NCBI GenBank assembly: GCA_021151695.1
Contig: JAGKWU010000001.1
Location: 1 to 64,000, forward strand
Source: Cellvibrionaceae bacterium
GTDB taxonomy: Bacteria; Pseudomonadota; Gammaproteobacteria; Pseudomonadales; Cellvibrionaceae
DNA length: 64,000 nt
Reading direction: 5' to 3'
The notes beneath the pieces were generated by a model. The model had not been told where the DNA came from. It did no database searches and was given only the letters and a program-made list of their open reading frames with translations. Made by a program: the position numbers and the translations under genes. This document shows, one piece after another, positions 43,248-52,310 of this stretch (position 1 is the first letter of the stretch; each line of letters opens with the position of its first letter).

Positions 43248-44801
43248 ATGCAAGTTAAACGTTTCGTTGCAGCCGATATGCGTCGTGCGTTGGAACTGGT
43301 CCGTCAGGAGCTTGGCCCGGACGCCATTATTCTCTCCAGTAACCGAATCCCTGAAGGCGTTGAGTTACTGACCACTACAGGTTCAGACAGTGAGCTGGCG
43401 CAGCTGCAGCAACAACCTCTTGGGCGCATGGCCTTGGCCAGTGCATCCCCCATGATGAGCGATGGCGCCTGGGCCGAAACTGAAGTTATCGAGCGTGCGG
43501 CTCGCCAGGCTGCTCCCAGCCAGACGTTTGCCAATGCTATGGCGGGCGTCAAGGCTGGCAATGGCCAAAGCGCAGGCAGCAGCAATATGGGCAAGAGCGG
43601 CAAGCAGTTGGTAGATGAAATTGAGCAGGCCCGCCAGCGTATGCTTGCCAACAAAAAGCTTGAAGACTCAGCAAAAGAATTTTTGGTCAGCAACAACGCT
43701 CGCGTTAACGCTGCTATCCCTCGCAGCCCAGCCGCTGACACTCGCGCTGTCGAAACACGTAAAGCCGTAGGTCGTGCGCCGGGTCGGGCTACTGAAGTTC
43801 GCAAGCCAGCTGCAGAAGCTGCAAAACCCCGTGCAATGAGCGCCGCTGAGCGCTATCCACTGGTAGATCCAGTTGTTGAGGCTCCGCAAGCGAACCACAA
43901 ACAAGATCGCAATACCGAGTTATTGGAGCTGCAAGCTGAAATCGCCGATATGCGCCTGTTGCTGGAACAGCAACTCGACCGCATCGCCACTACACCAGCG
44001 CCGGCTGCCAATTCACCCATCCTCAACAGCATTGGCCGTCGTCTGGAGCGTCTGGGTTTACCAGCTGATCTTGTAGGCAAAGTACTGAGTCGTTGCACCA
44101 AAGGCAGTAGCCTGGCGGAAGCCTGGCCTGATGCACTTGCCAATCTTGCCCACCAGTTGCCAGTCAGCGGTCGCGATATAGTGGATCAAGGTGGTGTGTT
44201 CGCTTTTGTTGGCCCAACCGGTGTTGGCAAAACCACCACTATCGGAAAATTGGCGGCTCGCTATGTATTGCAGCACGGTGCCGACAAAGTCGCACTCATT
44301 ACTACGGATACCTATCGCATTGCAGCCCACGACCAACTGCGCTCTATAGCCCGCATTTTGCGTGTGCCGGTGCGAGTGGTGGATGAGTCCAATTCCCTGG
44401 AAAGCCTGCTGCGTAGCTTGCGTCACTGCTCGCTGGTGTTGATCGATACGGCGGGTTTCCGTCACGGCGATCCACACCTGAAAGCCCAGCTGAAGGCGCT
44501 TGCTGATCAGCAGCAGGTGAAGAGTTATCTGGTGTTGTCCTGCAACAGCCAGCAGCAGATGTTAAAGGCTTCTGTTCACGCCTACGGGGCGGCGCGTTTG
44601 CAAGGTTGCATCCTTACTAAACTGGATGAAACTGCGAGTATGGGTGAAGCTTTGGGTGTGATTGCGCAAAACCGTTTACCGGTGGCTTACACCACCGATG
44701 GCCAGGATATTCCCAAGCATATTGAAGTGGCTCGTGGCCATCAATTAGTGGCCAAAGCGGTGGCATTGCTCAAACAAAATACGGCGACGGCTGTTTCCTG
44801 A
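43248..44801 (+). CDS. flhF: Flagellar biosynthesis GTPase FlhF
   Basis: This SRP-family GTPase marks the cell pole where the flagellum is built. The start is ATG 43248 (MQVKRFVAADMRRAL, AGGAG at 6 nt) rather than ATG 43242. An N-terminal basic region and a long Ala/Arg-rich linker (about 60-230) lead to the N and G domains: GPTGVGKTT (about 324), TTDTYRIAAHDQL, LIDTAGFRHG and TKLDE. Length (517 aa) is above the usual 430-490 owing to the linker. Activity is balanced by FlhG encoded next. Confidence 0.96.
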   Translation: MQVKRFVAADMRRALELVRQELGPDAIILSSNRIPEGVELLTTTGSDSELAQLQQQPLGRMALASASPMMSDGAWAETEVIERAARQAAPSQTFANAMAGVKAGNGQSAGSSNMGKSGKQLVDEIEQARQRMLANKKLEDSAKEFLVSNNARVNAAIPRSPAADTRAVETRKAVGRAPGRATEVRKPAAEAAKPRAMSAAERYPLVDPVVEAPQANHKQDRNTELLELQAEIADMRLLLEQQLDRIATTPAPAANSPILNSIGRRLERLGLPADLVGKVLSRCTKGSSLAEAWPDALANLAHQLPVSGRDIVDQGGVFAFVGPTGVGKTTTIGKLAARYVLQHGADKVALITTDTYRIAAHDQLRSIARILRVPVRVVDESNSLESLLRSLRHCSLVLIDTAGFRHGDPHLKAQLKALADQQQVKSYLVLSCNSQQQMLKASVHAYGAARLQGCILTKLDETASMGEALGVIAQNRLPVAYTTDGQDIPKHIEVARGHQLVAKAVALLKQNTATAVS

Positions 44802-44925
44802 ACAAATCCTGCAACAGGTGTATTTTAAGGGTGTTGGTTAGTTATAAAAAATCAGTCGCGCGCTAAATCAGTATCTATACTCAGTTCACATTCTCAGTTT
44901 TGGCCGGTTGTTGGAGTTAAAAATA

Positions 44926-45744
44926 ATGCGCCCAGTACAAGTGATAGCCGTATCCGGCGGCAAAGGCGGGGTAGGTAAGAGCAACATCTCCGTCAATATC
45001 AGCATCGCCCTGGCCGAAATGCGCCGTCGCGTGGTGCTGCTGGATGCTGACCTGGGTCTCGCCAACGTGGACGTGTTGTTGGGTATCAAAGCAACCCATA
45101 CGCTTGCTGATGTGCTGGCGGGAACCCATTCCCTGTCGGAAGTATTAGTGACAGGTCCCTCAGGCGTGCGCATAGTGCCAGCCTCGTCCGGTGTGCAGCG
45201 CATGGCAGAGCTCAGCCCCGCCGAACATGCGGGTTTAATTAATGCTTTCAATGAATTAAGCGATCAAGTTGATGTACTGGTAATAGATACCGCCGCCGGT
45301 ATCTCCGACACAGTGGTCAGCTTTGTACGCGCCGCGAATGAAGTGATAATCGTGGTGTGTGATGAACCTTCTTCTATTACAGACGCCTATGCGTTGATCA
45401 AACTGCTCAATAAGGAATATGGCATGCAGCGCTTCCGCGTGATTGCCAATATGACGCGCAACCCCGCCGAAGGCACCAACATGTTCAACAAACTCAATAC
45501 AGTTTGTGAGCGTTTTCTGGATGTCACTTTGCAGTTTGTCGGCCAGGTTCCCTTTGACGAAAACGTGCGCAACGCCGTGCGCAAGCAAAAAGCGCTGCTG
45601 GAGTTTGCTCCCAGCAGTAAGGCGGCGGTTGCTATACGTGGCCTTGCGCAAGCGGTGGATAAATGGCCGCTGCCCAGCGGTCCAAGTGGGCGTCTTGAAT
45701 TCTTTGTTGAGCGGTTACTGCGTGCCGCCAACGATCGTTTTTAA
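44926..45744 (+). CDS. flhG: MinD-like ATPase FlhG (FleN), flagellar number regulator
   Basis: ATG 44926 (MRPVQVIAVSGGKGG) has GGAG 9 nt upstream; an in-frame TTG at 44908 precedes that site. The protein of about 272 aa has a deviant Walker A KGGVGKSN, a DADLGLANVD switch and VIDTAAG. FlhG restrains FlhF and the FleQ regulator to keep flagellar number at one. It usually carries an N-terminal DQA(S/G)xLR helix that activates FlhF; that helix is not evident here, which is worth noting. It lies between flhF and fliA. Confidence 0.94.
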   Translation: MRPVQVIAVSGGKGGVGKSNISVNISIALAEMRRRVVLLDADLGLANVDVLLGIKATHTLADVLAGTHSLSEVLVTGPSGVRIVPASSGVQRMAELSPAEHAGLINAFNELSDQVDVLVIDTAAGISDTVVSFVRAANEVIIVVCDEPSSITDAYALIKLLNKEYGMQRFRVIANMTRNPAEGTNMFNKLNTVCERFLDVTLQFVGQVPFDENVRNAVRKQKALLEFAPSSKAAVAIRGLAQAVDKWPLPSGPSGRLEFFVERLLRAANDRF

Positions 45745-45771
45745 GATCTGAGTTCCTGTTTGAGATGATGT

Positions 45772-46515
45772 ATGGGCGCAGTCGATAGGTTAGCCATGTA
45801 CGATAAAGCCGAGCTAAGCGTGCAGAAAATCAATATTGAGGAATACGCTCCCCTGGTGAAGCGCATTGCCTTTCATATGATGATGCGCATGCCCGCTAGC
45901 GTACAAGTCGATGATCTTATCCAGGCCGGCATGATCGGTTTGATCGAGGCCGCCCAAAAATATGACGCCTCCAAAGGCGCCAGCTTTGAAACCTACGCCG
46001 GTATCCGCATTCGCGGTGCCATAGTGGATGAAATGCGCCGCGGGGATTGGGCGCCGCGCTCCGTCCACCGCAACTCCCGTCGAATTGCCCGCGCCATACG
46101 TTCCGTAGAAGCTCGCACCGGTCGCGACGCCCATGATGTTGAAGTCGCCGCCGAGCTGGATGTCAGTATGGAGGAATACTATTCCATGCTGCAGGACTCC
46201 AATTGCAGCCGCCTCTACAGCTACGAAGAAACCTTCGGCGAAGAAGACAGCAATATAGATGCAAGCGATGCCAGCAGTGCTTTTGCCAGCCCCTTTGAGG
46301 GCCTGCAACGCGAGGGCTTAAAGCGTGCCCTGGCTGACGCCATTAGCCAGTTACCCGAGCGCGAGCGTATGGTTCTTGCCCTTTATTACAATGAAGAGCT
46401 CAACCTGAAAGAGATAGGCTTGGTGCTTGGGGTCAGCGAGTCGCGCATCAGCCAGATCCACAGCCAGGCGGCTGCCCGTCTCAAGGCCCGCCTTGCCGGC
46501 TGGCAGCCTACTTAA
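45772..46515 (+). CDS. fliA: RNA polymerase sigma factor FliA (sigma-28)
   Basis: FliA transcribes flagellin, chemotaxis and motor genes once the hook is complete and FlgM is exported. The 247-aa protein has region 2 (VDDLIQAGMIGLIEAAQKYD, ASFETYAGIRIRGAIVDEMR), region 3 (WAPRSVHR) and region 4 (LPERERMVLALYYNEELNLK, then GVSESRISQIHSQA). It is 27 bp after flhG. A 24-bp tandem repeat begins at its last codons and runs past the stop. Confidence 0.97.
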   Translation: MGAVDRLAMYDKAELSVQKINIEEYAPLVKRIAFHMMMRMPASVQVDDLIQAGMIGLIEAAQKYDASKGASFETYAGIRIRGAIVDEMRRGDWAPRSVHRNSRRIARAIRSVEARTGRDAHDVEVAAELDVSMEEYYSMLQDSNCSRLYSYEETFGEEDSNIDASDASSAFASPFEGLQREGLKRALADAISQLPERERMVLALYYNEELNLKEIGLVLGVSESRISQIHSQAAARLKARLAGWQPT

Positions 46516-46560
46516 GAAAGCGGCTGGCAGCCTGGTTAAGAAAGCGGCTGGCAGTTTAAC
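46497..46560 (+). repeat. 24-bp tandem repeat across the fliA stop codon
   Basis: Units cggctggcagcct(ac/gg)ttaagaaag at 46497-46520 and 46521-46544 differ at two bases. A third unit begins at 46545 and decays after 10 bp. The first unit encodes the last FliA residues and its TAA, so the gene end has been duplicated in tandem outside the frame. Confidence 0.85.
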
Positions 46561-46764
46561 TAACCGCTCGACGCGCCAGTTTTACCCCTATTCAGTCATT
46601 TTTTTGGTGGTCTGGCAGGTGATTGCTCATCCTGTAATCAGGTCGCTCAAACAAAATGCTATTGGCATTAAAAAAAGTTTTTTAGCGTCAAAAAACTGGC
46701 CAGATTGACAATGCTGGCTAGACTAACAGTAAACGAAATTCCTGTAGGTGTGATGGAGGTTGCT

Positions 46765-47148
46765 TTGGATAAGAACATGAAAATCTTGATTGTCGACGAC
46801 TTTTCGACAATGCGGCGGATCATTAAAAATCTGCTGCGGGATTTGGGGTTTTCCAATACACATGAAGCAGATGACGGTATGACTGCACTGCCCATGCTGA
46901 AAAGTGGCGACTTCCAGTTTCTGGTAACTGACTGGAATATGCCGGGAATGACGGGTATTGATTTGCTGCGCGCGGTACGCGCCGATGAAAAGCTGGCGAC
47001 CCTACCTGTGTTGATGGTAACTGCCGAGGCAAAACGCGATCAGATTATTGAAGCGGCCCAGGCCGGTGTAAATGGCTATGTGGTAAAACCCTTCACCGCG
47101 CAAGCGCTCAAAGAAAAAATCGAAAAAATCTTTGACCGCGTAGGCTAA
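46765..47148 (+). CDS. cheY: Chemotaxis response regulator CheY
   Basis: The likely start is TTG 46765, five nt after GGAGG, giving a sequence beginning with LDKNMKILIVDD read as Met; ATG 46777 is the alternative. The single receiver domain of about 127 aa has the acidic pocket (VDD), the phosphorylated Asp in VTDWNMPGMTG, and the T (MVTAEA) and K (YVVKPFT) switch residues. Phosphorylated CheY binds the flagellar motor switch. It starts the cheYZAB-motCD series 250 bp after fliA. Confidence 0.96.
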   Translation: MDKNMKILIVDDFSTMRRIIKNLLRDLGFSNTHEADDGMTALPMLKSGDFQFLVTDWNMPGMTGIDLLRAVRADEKLATLPVLMVTAEAKRDQIIEAAQAGVNGYVVKPFTAQALKEKIEKIFDRVG

Positions 47149-47192
47149 ATTTTTTGCTACTGCTTGCCGCAACCCAACAATAAGGCACACCC

Positions 47193-47996
47193 ATGGCATC
47201 CGACATAGTTGTAGATCCTAACAGCATTTTTTTGGCAGAGCTTAAAGAGTGCGCCAAATTGCTCGCTGACAAATTGCACGGTAATGAATTTGAAGAGGCA
47301 TCGGTACTCATTCAAAGCATGACCCAGGCTCGCGATCGCCATATTTTTCAAACGGTCGGTAAGCTGACGCGCGGTTTGCACAATGCCATTGTTAATTTCC
47401 ACGTTGATGCCGATCTGACCAAGCGCCCACCGCAAATAGCGGATTCCGATATTCACGATGCCTCCAATCGATTGGGCTATGTTATAGAACTCACACAAAA
47501 AGCCGCCGAAAAAACCATGGACATGGTGGATGAAGCTGCACCTATTGCCGCTAATCTCGGACAAGAAGCGAGCTTGCTTCGCGCCGATTGGGCTCGCCTG
47601 AAACGTCGCGAAATGACCGCCGCCGAGTTCCGCGAACTCTACGAACGCATGGATGGCTTTCTCGGCCAAATGGAGATCGGCACAGAGCGTTTAAATAAAA
47701 GTTTGCAAGATATTTTGTTAGAACAAGGGTTTCAGGATTTAACCGGTCAAGTACTAAAACGCGTGATGGGTTTGATCAGCGAAGTTGAAAAAGATTTGGT
47801 CCAGTTAGTGTTAATGGCCAGCCAGGTCGAAGAAATTACTGGTTTGGCAGAGCCCGTAACTGATGAAAAAGAGTTGGAAGAGTTAATCGAAAAACGCAAG
47901 CACGAGGCCGAAGGCCCGCAAATAAATAAAGCACGCGATAACGTGGTTTCCGGACAGGACGAAGTCGATGATCTTCTGTCCAGTCTCGGATTCTAG
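47193..47996 (+). CDS. cheZ: CheY-P phosphatase CheZ
   Basis: The 267-aa helical protein dephosphorylates CheY-P. The catalytic stretch ILLEQGFQDLTGQVLKRV holds the conserved Gln, and the C-terminal tail DEVDDLLSSLGF is the CheY-binding helix. It follows cheY by 44 bp and precedes cheA by 10 bp, the arrangement seen in polar-flagellated gammaproteobacteria. The N-terminal region is longer than in E. coli (214 aa), matching Pseudomonas length. Confidence 0.96.
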   Translation: MASDIVVDPNSIFLAELKECAKLLADKLHGNEFEEASVLIQSMTQARDRHIFQTVGKLTRGLHNAIVNFHVDADLTKRPPQIADSDIHDASNRLGYVIELTQKAAEKTMDMVDEAAPIAANLGQEASLLRADWARLKRREMTAAEFRELYERMDGFLGQMEIGTERLNKSLQDILLEQGFQDLTGQVLKRVMGLISEVEKDLVQLVLMASQVEEITGLAEPVTDEKELEELIEKRKHEAEGPQINKARDNVVSGQDEVDDLLSSLGF

Positions 47997-48006
47997 GGGG
48001 ATGTGA

Positions 48007-50328
48007 ATGAGTTTTGGTGATGACGAAGACATTCTTCAGGATTTTCTGGTTGAGGCCGGTGAAATCCTTGAGCGTCTGTCGCAGCAGCTGGTCGATCTTG
48101 AACAGCGTCCTGACGATAAAAATTTATTAAACGCGATTTTTCGCGGTTTCCACACTGTCAAAGGCGGTGCTGGATTTTTATCACTTACACCCATGGTGGA
48201 GTGCTGCCATCTCACCGAAAACCTCTTTGATATTTTGCGTAATGGTAAACGTACCGTTACCTCCGAATTAATGGACGTGGTGCTGCAGGCACTGGACAGC
48301 GTCAACACTCAATTTGAAATTGTATCCGCACGCGGCGAACTGCCGCCGGTTGATCCTGCATTAATTCATGCCCTTGAACGCCTGGTTTCCGGCGAGGATT
48401 TGGCTGATACCGCAGCAGGGCCCGTTGCAGTTGCAGCTCCTGTCGAAGCTCCTCCAGCTCCCGCACCGGTGGCATCTACACCTGTTGCCCCAGCTACACC
48501 CCAAGGTGATATTACCGACGATGAATTTGAAATGCTGTTGGACGCCATCAGCGATGCTCCTGCAGCAAAACCTGCTGCAGTGCCTTCAGCTGCAGCAACG
48601 TCTTCCAGCGGTGATGAAATTTCCGAAGACGAATTTGATGCGTTGCTCGATCAACTGCATGGTAAGGGTAAAGGCCCTGGCGCTGCGGCAGTTTCTGCTC
48701 CAGCACCAACGCCCGTCGCAGCTGCTCCAGCGCCTGTTATTAACAGTGGAGATGAAATCAGTGAGGACGAATTTGAAGCCCTGCTTGATCAACTCCACGG
48801 CAAAGGTAAAGGCCCTGGCGAGAAAGCACCTGCACCGGCAGCTGCCGCACCTGTGGCCGCAGCAACACCTGCGGCTGGTTCAAGTGCTGATTTAATTAAT
48901 GACGATGAATTTGAAGCCCTGCTCGATCAACTTCATGGTAAAGGGAAGGGGCCAGGTGCCGTTGCGCAGCCAGCCGCTGCCGCTCCTACAGCACCCGTAG
49001 TGCCTGCAGCACAGCCTGCTGCCGCGCCCAAACCTGCTGCCAGGGCAGAAGCACCCAAAGCGGAAGCTCCGCGAGCGGCTGCTCCCGCGCCGGCACCCGC
49101 CGCAGCGGCACCCGCTGGTGATAAAGAGGGTCCAGCTGCAGTAGAAACTACTGTGCGCGTGGATACCCAGCGTCTTGACGATATTATGAATATGGTGGGC
49201 GAGCTGGTGCTCGTTCGCAATCGCCTGGTTCGTCTCGGCAATACTTCAACCAATGAGGCACTGGTTAAAGCCGTTGCCAATCTGGATGTCGTCACTGCCG
49301 ATTTGCAAACATCGGTGATGAAGACTCGCATGCAGCCAATTAAAAAAGTGTTTGGCCGCTTTCCGCGTGTAGTGAGAGATCTTGCGCGTAACCTGAAAAA
49401 AGAAATCAATCTTGAGCTGGTGGGTGAAGAGACTGACCTGGATAAAAACCTGGTGGAAGCGCTCGCAGATCCACTGGTGCACTTGGTGCGTAACTCGGTC
49501 GACCACGGTATCGAATTCCCCGATGTACGCGAAGCCAATGGCAAGGCGCGTATAGGGCAGGTAGTACTTTCTGCAGAGCAGGAAGGCGATCATATTTTAC
49601 TGTGCATTAGCGATGATGGCGCGGGCATGGACCCGGTTAAGTTGCGTCGCGTCGCAGTGGAAAAAGGGTTGTACGATGAAGATACGGCGGCGCGCCTGTC
49701 TGATGTAGAAGCCTTTAATTTGATTTTCGCGCCCGGCTTTTCTACCAAAAAAGAAATTTCTGACGTGTCTGGCCGCGGCGTTGGTATGGATGTGGTGAAA
49801 ACCAAAATCAACCAGCTGAATGGCAGTGTGGAAATTCAATCGGTGTTGGGCAAGGGCACACGTTTTATTATCAAAGTGCCGCTGACCCTGGCCATTATGC
49901 CGACACTGATGATCATGCTCGGCCAGCAAACTTTTGCGTTGCCGTTGGTGAGTGTGAACGAAATTTTCCACATGGATATGTCCAAAAGCCACGTGGTAGA
50001 TGGGCAGGATTGTATTGCGATTCGCGATCAGGCCATCCCGCTGTTTTATCTAAAAGATTGGCTTATCAAAAATGGCAGCGATAATTCCCGCCAGCCATTT
50101 GCCCATGTAGTTATTGTTACCGTGGGTACTCGTCGTGTCGGTTTTGTGGTGGATCAATTAATTGGTCAGGAAGAGGTAGTGATCAAGCCTTTGGGTAAAA
50201 TGTTGCAGGGTACACCTGGTATGGCGGGAGCAACTATTACAGGTGACGGAACCATTGCATTGATTCTCGATGTGCCGAGTTTGTTGCGTCGTTATGCGCG
50301 CGGCGCCAACGCCTGGAACCATTCGTAA
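48007..50328 (+). CDS. cheA: Chemotaxis histidine kinase CheA with a repeated linker motif
   Basis: The 773-aa kinase has a P1 domain (His49 in RGFHTVKGGAG), a long Ala/Pro linker (about 130-380), the P3 dimerisation domain (RLDDIMNMVGELVLVRNRL), the P4 ATPase (LVRNSVDHGIE, DDGAGM, GRGVGMDVV) and the P5 CheW-like domain. No classical P2 CheY-binding domain is visible. Instead the linker carries three near-identical copies of DEFxALLDQLHGKGKGPG (ending near 225, 271 and 317), plus a degenerate one near 168-178. These may dock CheY or the polar ParP protein, encoded further downstream. Phosphate goes to CheY and CheB. Confidence 0.96.
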   Translation: MSFGDDEDILQDFLVEAGEILERLSQQLVDLEQRPDDKNLLNAIFRGFHTVKGGAGFLSLTPMVECCHLTENLFDILRNGKRTVTSELMDVVLQALDSVNTQFEIVSARGELPPVDPALIHALERLVSGEDLADTAAGPVAVAAPVEAPPAPAPVASTPVAPATPQGDITDDEFEMLLDAISDAPAAKPAAVPSAAATSSSGDEISEDEFDALLDQLHGKGKGPGAAAVSAPAPTPVAAAPAPVINSGDEISEDEFEALLDQLHGKGKGPGEKAPAPAAAAPVAAATPAAGSSADLINDDEFEALLDQLHGKGKGPGAVAQPAAAAPTAPVVPAAQPAAAPKPAARAEAPKAEAPRAAAPAPAPAAAAPAGDKEGPAAVETTVRVDTQRLDDIMNMVGELVLVRNRLVRLGNTSTNEALVKAVANLDVVTADLQTSVMKTRMQPIKKVFGRFPRVVRDLARNLKKEINLELVGEETDLDKNLVEALADPLVHLVRNSVDHGIEFPDVREANGKARIGQVVLSAEQEGDHILLCISDDGAGMDPVKLRRVAVEKGLYDEDTAARLSDVEAFNLIFAPGFSTKKEISDVSGRGVGMDVVKTKINQLNGSVEIQSVLGKGTRFIIKVPLTLAIMPTLMIMLGQQTFALPLVSVNEIFHMDMSKSHVVDGQDCIAIRDQAIPLFYLKDWLIKNGSDNSRQPFAHVVIVTVGTRRVGFVVDQLIGQEEVVIKPLGKMLQGTPGMAGATITGDGTIALILDVPSLLRRYARGANAWNHS

Positions 50329-50384
50329 GCTGCGGGCTTGCACAATATAAACCTAGAGTAGCGCATAGCTGCGGAGTAAAGTTC

Positions 50385-51536
50385 ATGCCGTTACGGGTGC
50401 TGGTCGTTGATGATTCGAGTTTTTTTCAACACAGGTTGAAAGAAATCATTAATGAACACCCGGAACTTAAAGTTGTTGGTATCGCCAGCAACGGTCGCGA
50501 GGCCATCGAAAAAGCCGAGTCGCTCGATCCTGATTTGATCACCATGGATTTCGAAATGCCGATCATGGATGGGGTGACTGCCACTCGCCATATAATGGCA
50601 AAGAAAAAAATCCCAATCCTGATGTTTTCATCGCTCACCTATGAAGGTGCCAAGGTTACCCTTGATGCTTTGGCGGCGGGCGCGCTGGATTTTATTCCTA
50701 AAGATTTTGCGGAAGTCTCACGTAATTCTGCAGCACTCAAGCAAAAACTCCATGAGCGAATTATTACGCTGGCGCGCGCCGGTAAACCCGCTGTTTCGTC
50801 GCCGGCTCCGGTAACAACTTCACCAGTCTCGCCACGCCCGGCAGCGCCGGCTCCCGGTTTAAGTACCAGTGCACGCGCTCCGGTTCCCCCGGCTGCGTCG
50901 CCAGCCTTTGCAGGATCAGTCAAACCAGCGGCTCCTGCGGTATCCTCTGATGTTTATCGTTTGAAACGTCAGCCAAAAATATTGGTGATAGGCGCTTCAA
51001 CCGGTGGTCCGGTTGCGCTGACGGAGGTGTTAACCGAGCTGCCCGAAAATTTCCCCATACCTATAGTGCTGGTGCAGCACATGCCGGAAAATTTCACCAA
51101 AGCCTTTGCTGAGCGCTTGAATAAACAATGCAAAATTCGTGTGCGTGAGGCGGTTGACGGCGATCTATTGCAACCTGGGTTGGCGCTGCTTGCGCCAGGT
51201 GGAAAACAATTAATGTTGGATAAACGCAATGGTGGTTGCGTGCGCGTATTGCCAGATGATGATCGCGTAAATTACAAACCATCGCTCGATATCACCTTTG
51301 GTTCATCGGCCAACTGCTATGCCGATAAAGTATTGGGTGTTGTGCTGACGGGTATGGGGTCAGATGGTTGCAAGGGTGCGGAGCTGTTAAAAGCCGCTGG
51401 CTCGCAACTATGGTCGCAGGATGAAGCCAGCTGTGTGATTTATGGTATGCCTATGGCCGTCGCCCGTGCTGGCCTCACCGATCGTGTTCTTAGTCTCAAG
51501 GACATTGGGCCGCGATTGGCGCGTGAGGTTGTCTGA
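50385..51536 (+). CDS. cheB: Chemotaxis methylesterase/glutaminase CheB
   Basis: CheB removes methyl groups from chemoreceptor glutamates and deamidates glutamines. A receiver domain (1-125) has the Asp in TMDFEMPIMDG; a 65-aa Ala/Pro linker follows, then the catalytic domain with the Ser in GASTGGP, His in QHMPENFT and Asp in TGMGSDG. The 383-aa length is typical. Its TGA overlaps the motC ATG by one base. No cheR is present in the window, so the methyltransferase must be elsewhere. Confidence 0.96.
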   Translation: MPLRVLVVDDSSFFQHRLKEIINEHPELKVVGIASNGREAIEKAESLDPDLITMDFEMPIMDGVTATRHIMAKKKIPILMFSSLTYEGAKVTLDALAAGALDFIPKDFAEVSRNSAALKQKLHERIITLARAGKPAVSSPAPVTTSPVSPRPAAPAPGLSTSARAPVPPAASPAFAGSVKPAAPAVSSDVYRLKRQPKILVIGASTGGPVALTEVLTELPENFPIPIVLVQHMPENFTKAFAERLNKQCKIRVREAVDGDLLQPGLALLAPGGKQLMLDKRNGGCVRVLPDDDRVNYKPSLDITFGSSANCYADKVLGVVLTGMGSDGCKGAELLKAAGSQLWSQDEASCVIYGMPMAVARAGLTDRVLSLKDIGPRLAREVV

Positions 51537-52279
51537 TGGATATTCTCAGCATTGTCGGCGTCATCCTTGGCTTTGCTGTCATTATTGGCGGAAATTTTAT
51601 TGAAGGCGGCTCGATTCATTCGCTGTTAAATGGCTCGGCAGCTCTGATTGTAATTGGTGGCACCTTGGCTGCGGCCATTTTGCAAACGCCCAAGCAAAGC
51701 TTGAAGCGGGCGCTCTCTATTTTCAAATGGGTGTTCCAACCGCCATACAGTCCTTTCAAAGAGGGCATCAGTAAATTGGTGCGCTGGGCCAATGCCGCGC
51801 GCAAAGATGGTTTGCTGGGGCTTGAGCATATTTCTGAAACCGAAAAAGATCGCTTCGCAAAAAAGGGGTTGCAATTATTGGTGGACGGCTGTGAGCCGGA
51901 AGCTATTCGCCGCATTATGGAAGCCGATTTAATTCTTGATGAACAACGGGATTTTGACGCGGTAAAGTTTTACGAAAGCATGGGCGGTTATGCGCCCACC
52001 ATCGGCATTATAGGTGCGGTGATGGGTTTGATTCATGTGATGAATAATCTTGCCGACCCTGCAACCCTTGGACCCGGCATTGCGATTGCTTTTGTCGCTA
52101 CCATTTATGGTGTTGCTTTGGCAAACTTGTTTTTCCTGCCCATCGCCAACAAACTGCGCATGTGCATTAATGAGCGCTCACAATATCGCGAGTTAATTAT
52201 TGAAGGCATTATTGCTATTGCCGATGGCGAAAATCCCCGCTCCATAGAAATCAAACTCAATGGTTATCTGCATAACTAG
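51536..52279 (+). CDS. motC: Flagellar motor stator protein MotC (MotA/PomA family)
   Basis: The 247-aa membrane protein has four helices. Residues around SMGGYAPTIGIIGAVMGLIH in helix 3 carry the conserved Pro, and a charged cytoplasmic loop (about 55-150, KWVFQPPYSPFKEGISKLVR, EAIRRIMEADL) contacts the rotor. The link to cheB and motD matches the MotCD stator of Pseudomonas, which powers swarming in viscous conditions. Translation is coupled to cheB. Confidence 0.93.
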   Translation: MDILSIVGVILGFAVIIGGNFIEGGSIHSLLNGSAALIVIGGTLAAAILQTPKQSLKRALSIFKWVFQPPYSPFKEGISKLVRWANAARKDGLLGLEHISETEKDRFAKKGLQLLVDGCEPEAIRRIMEADLILDEQRDFDAVKFYESMGGYAPTIGIIGAVMGLIHVMNNLADPATLGPGIAIAFVATIYGVALANLFFLPIANKLRMCINERSQYRELIIEGIIAIADGENPRSIEIKLNGYLHN

Positions 52280-52310
52280 GCTCATCTGAGAGAAGCCCCC
52301 GGGGTCTTTT

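Noticed and set aside
46705..46733. TTGACA sequence before cheY as a sigma-70 promoter
   Set aside because: No acceptable -10 box lies 16-18 bp downstream (best is agtaaa), and flagellar sigma factors are more likely to act here.
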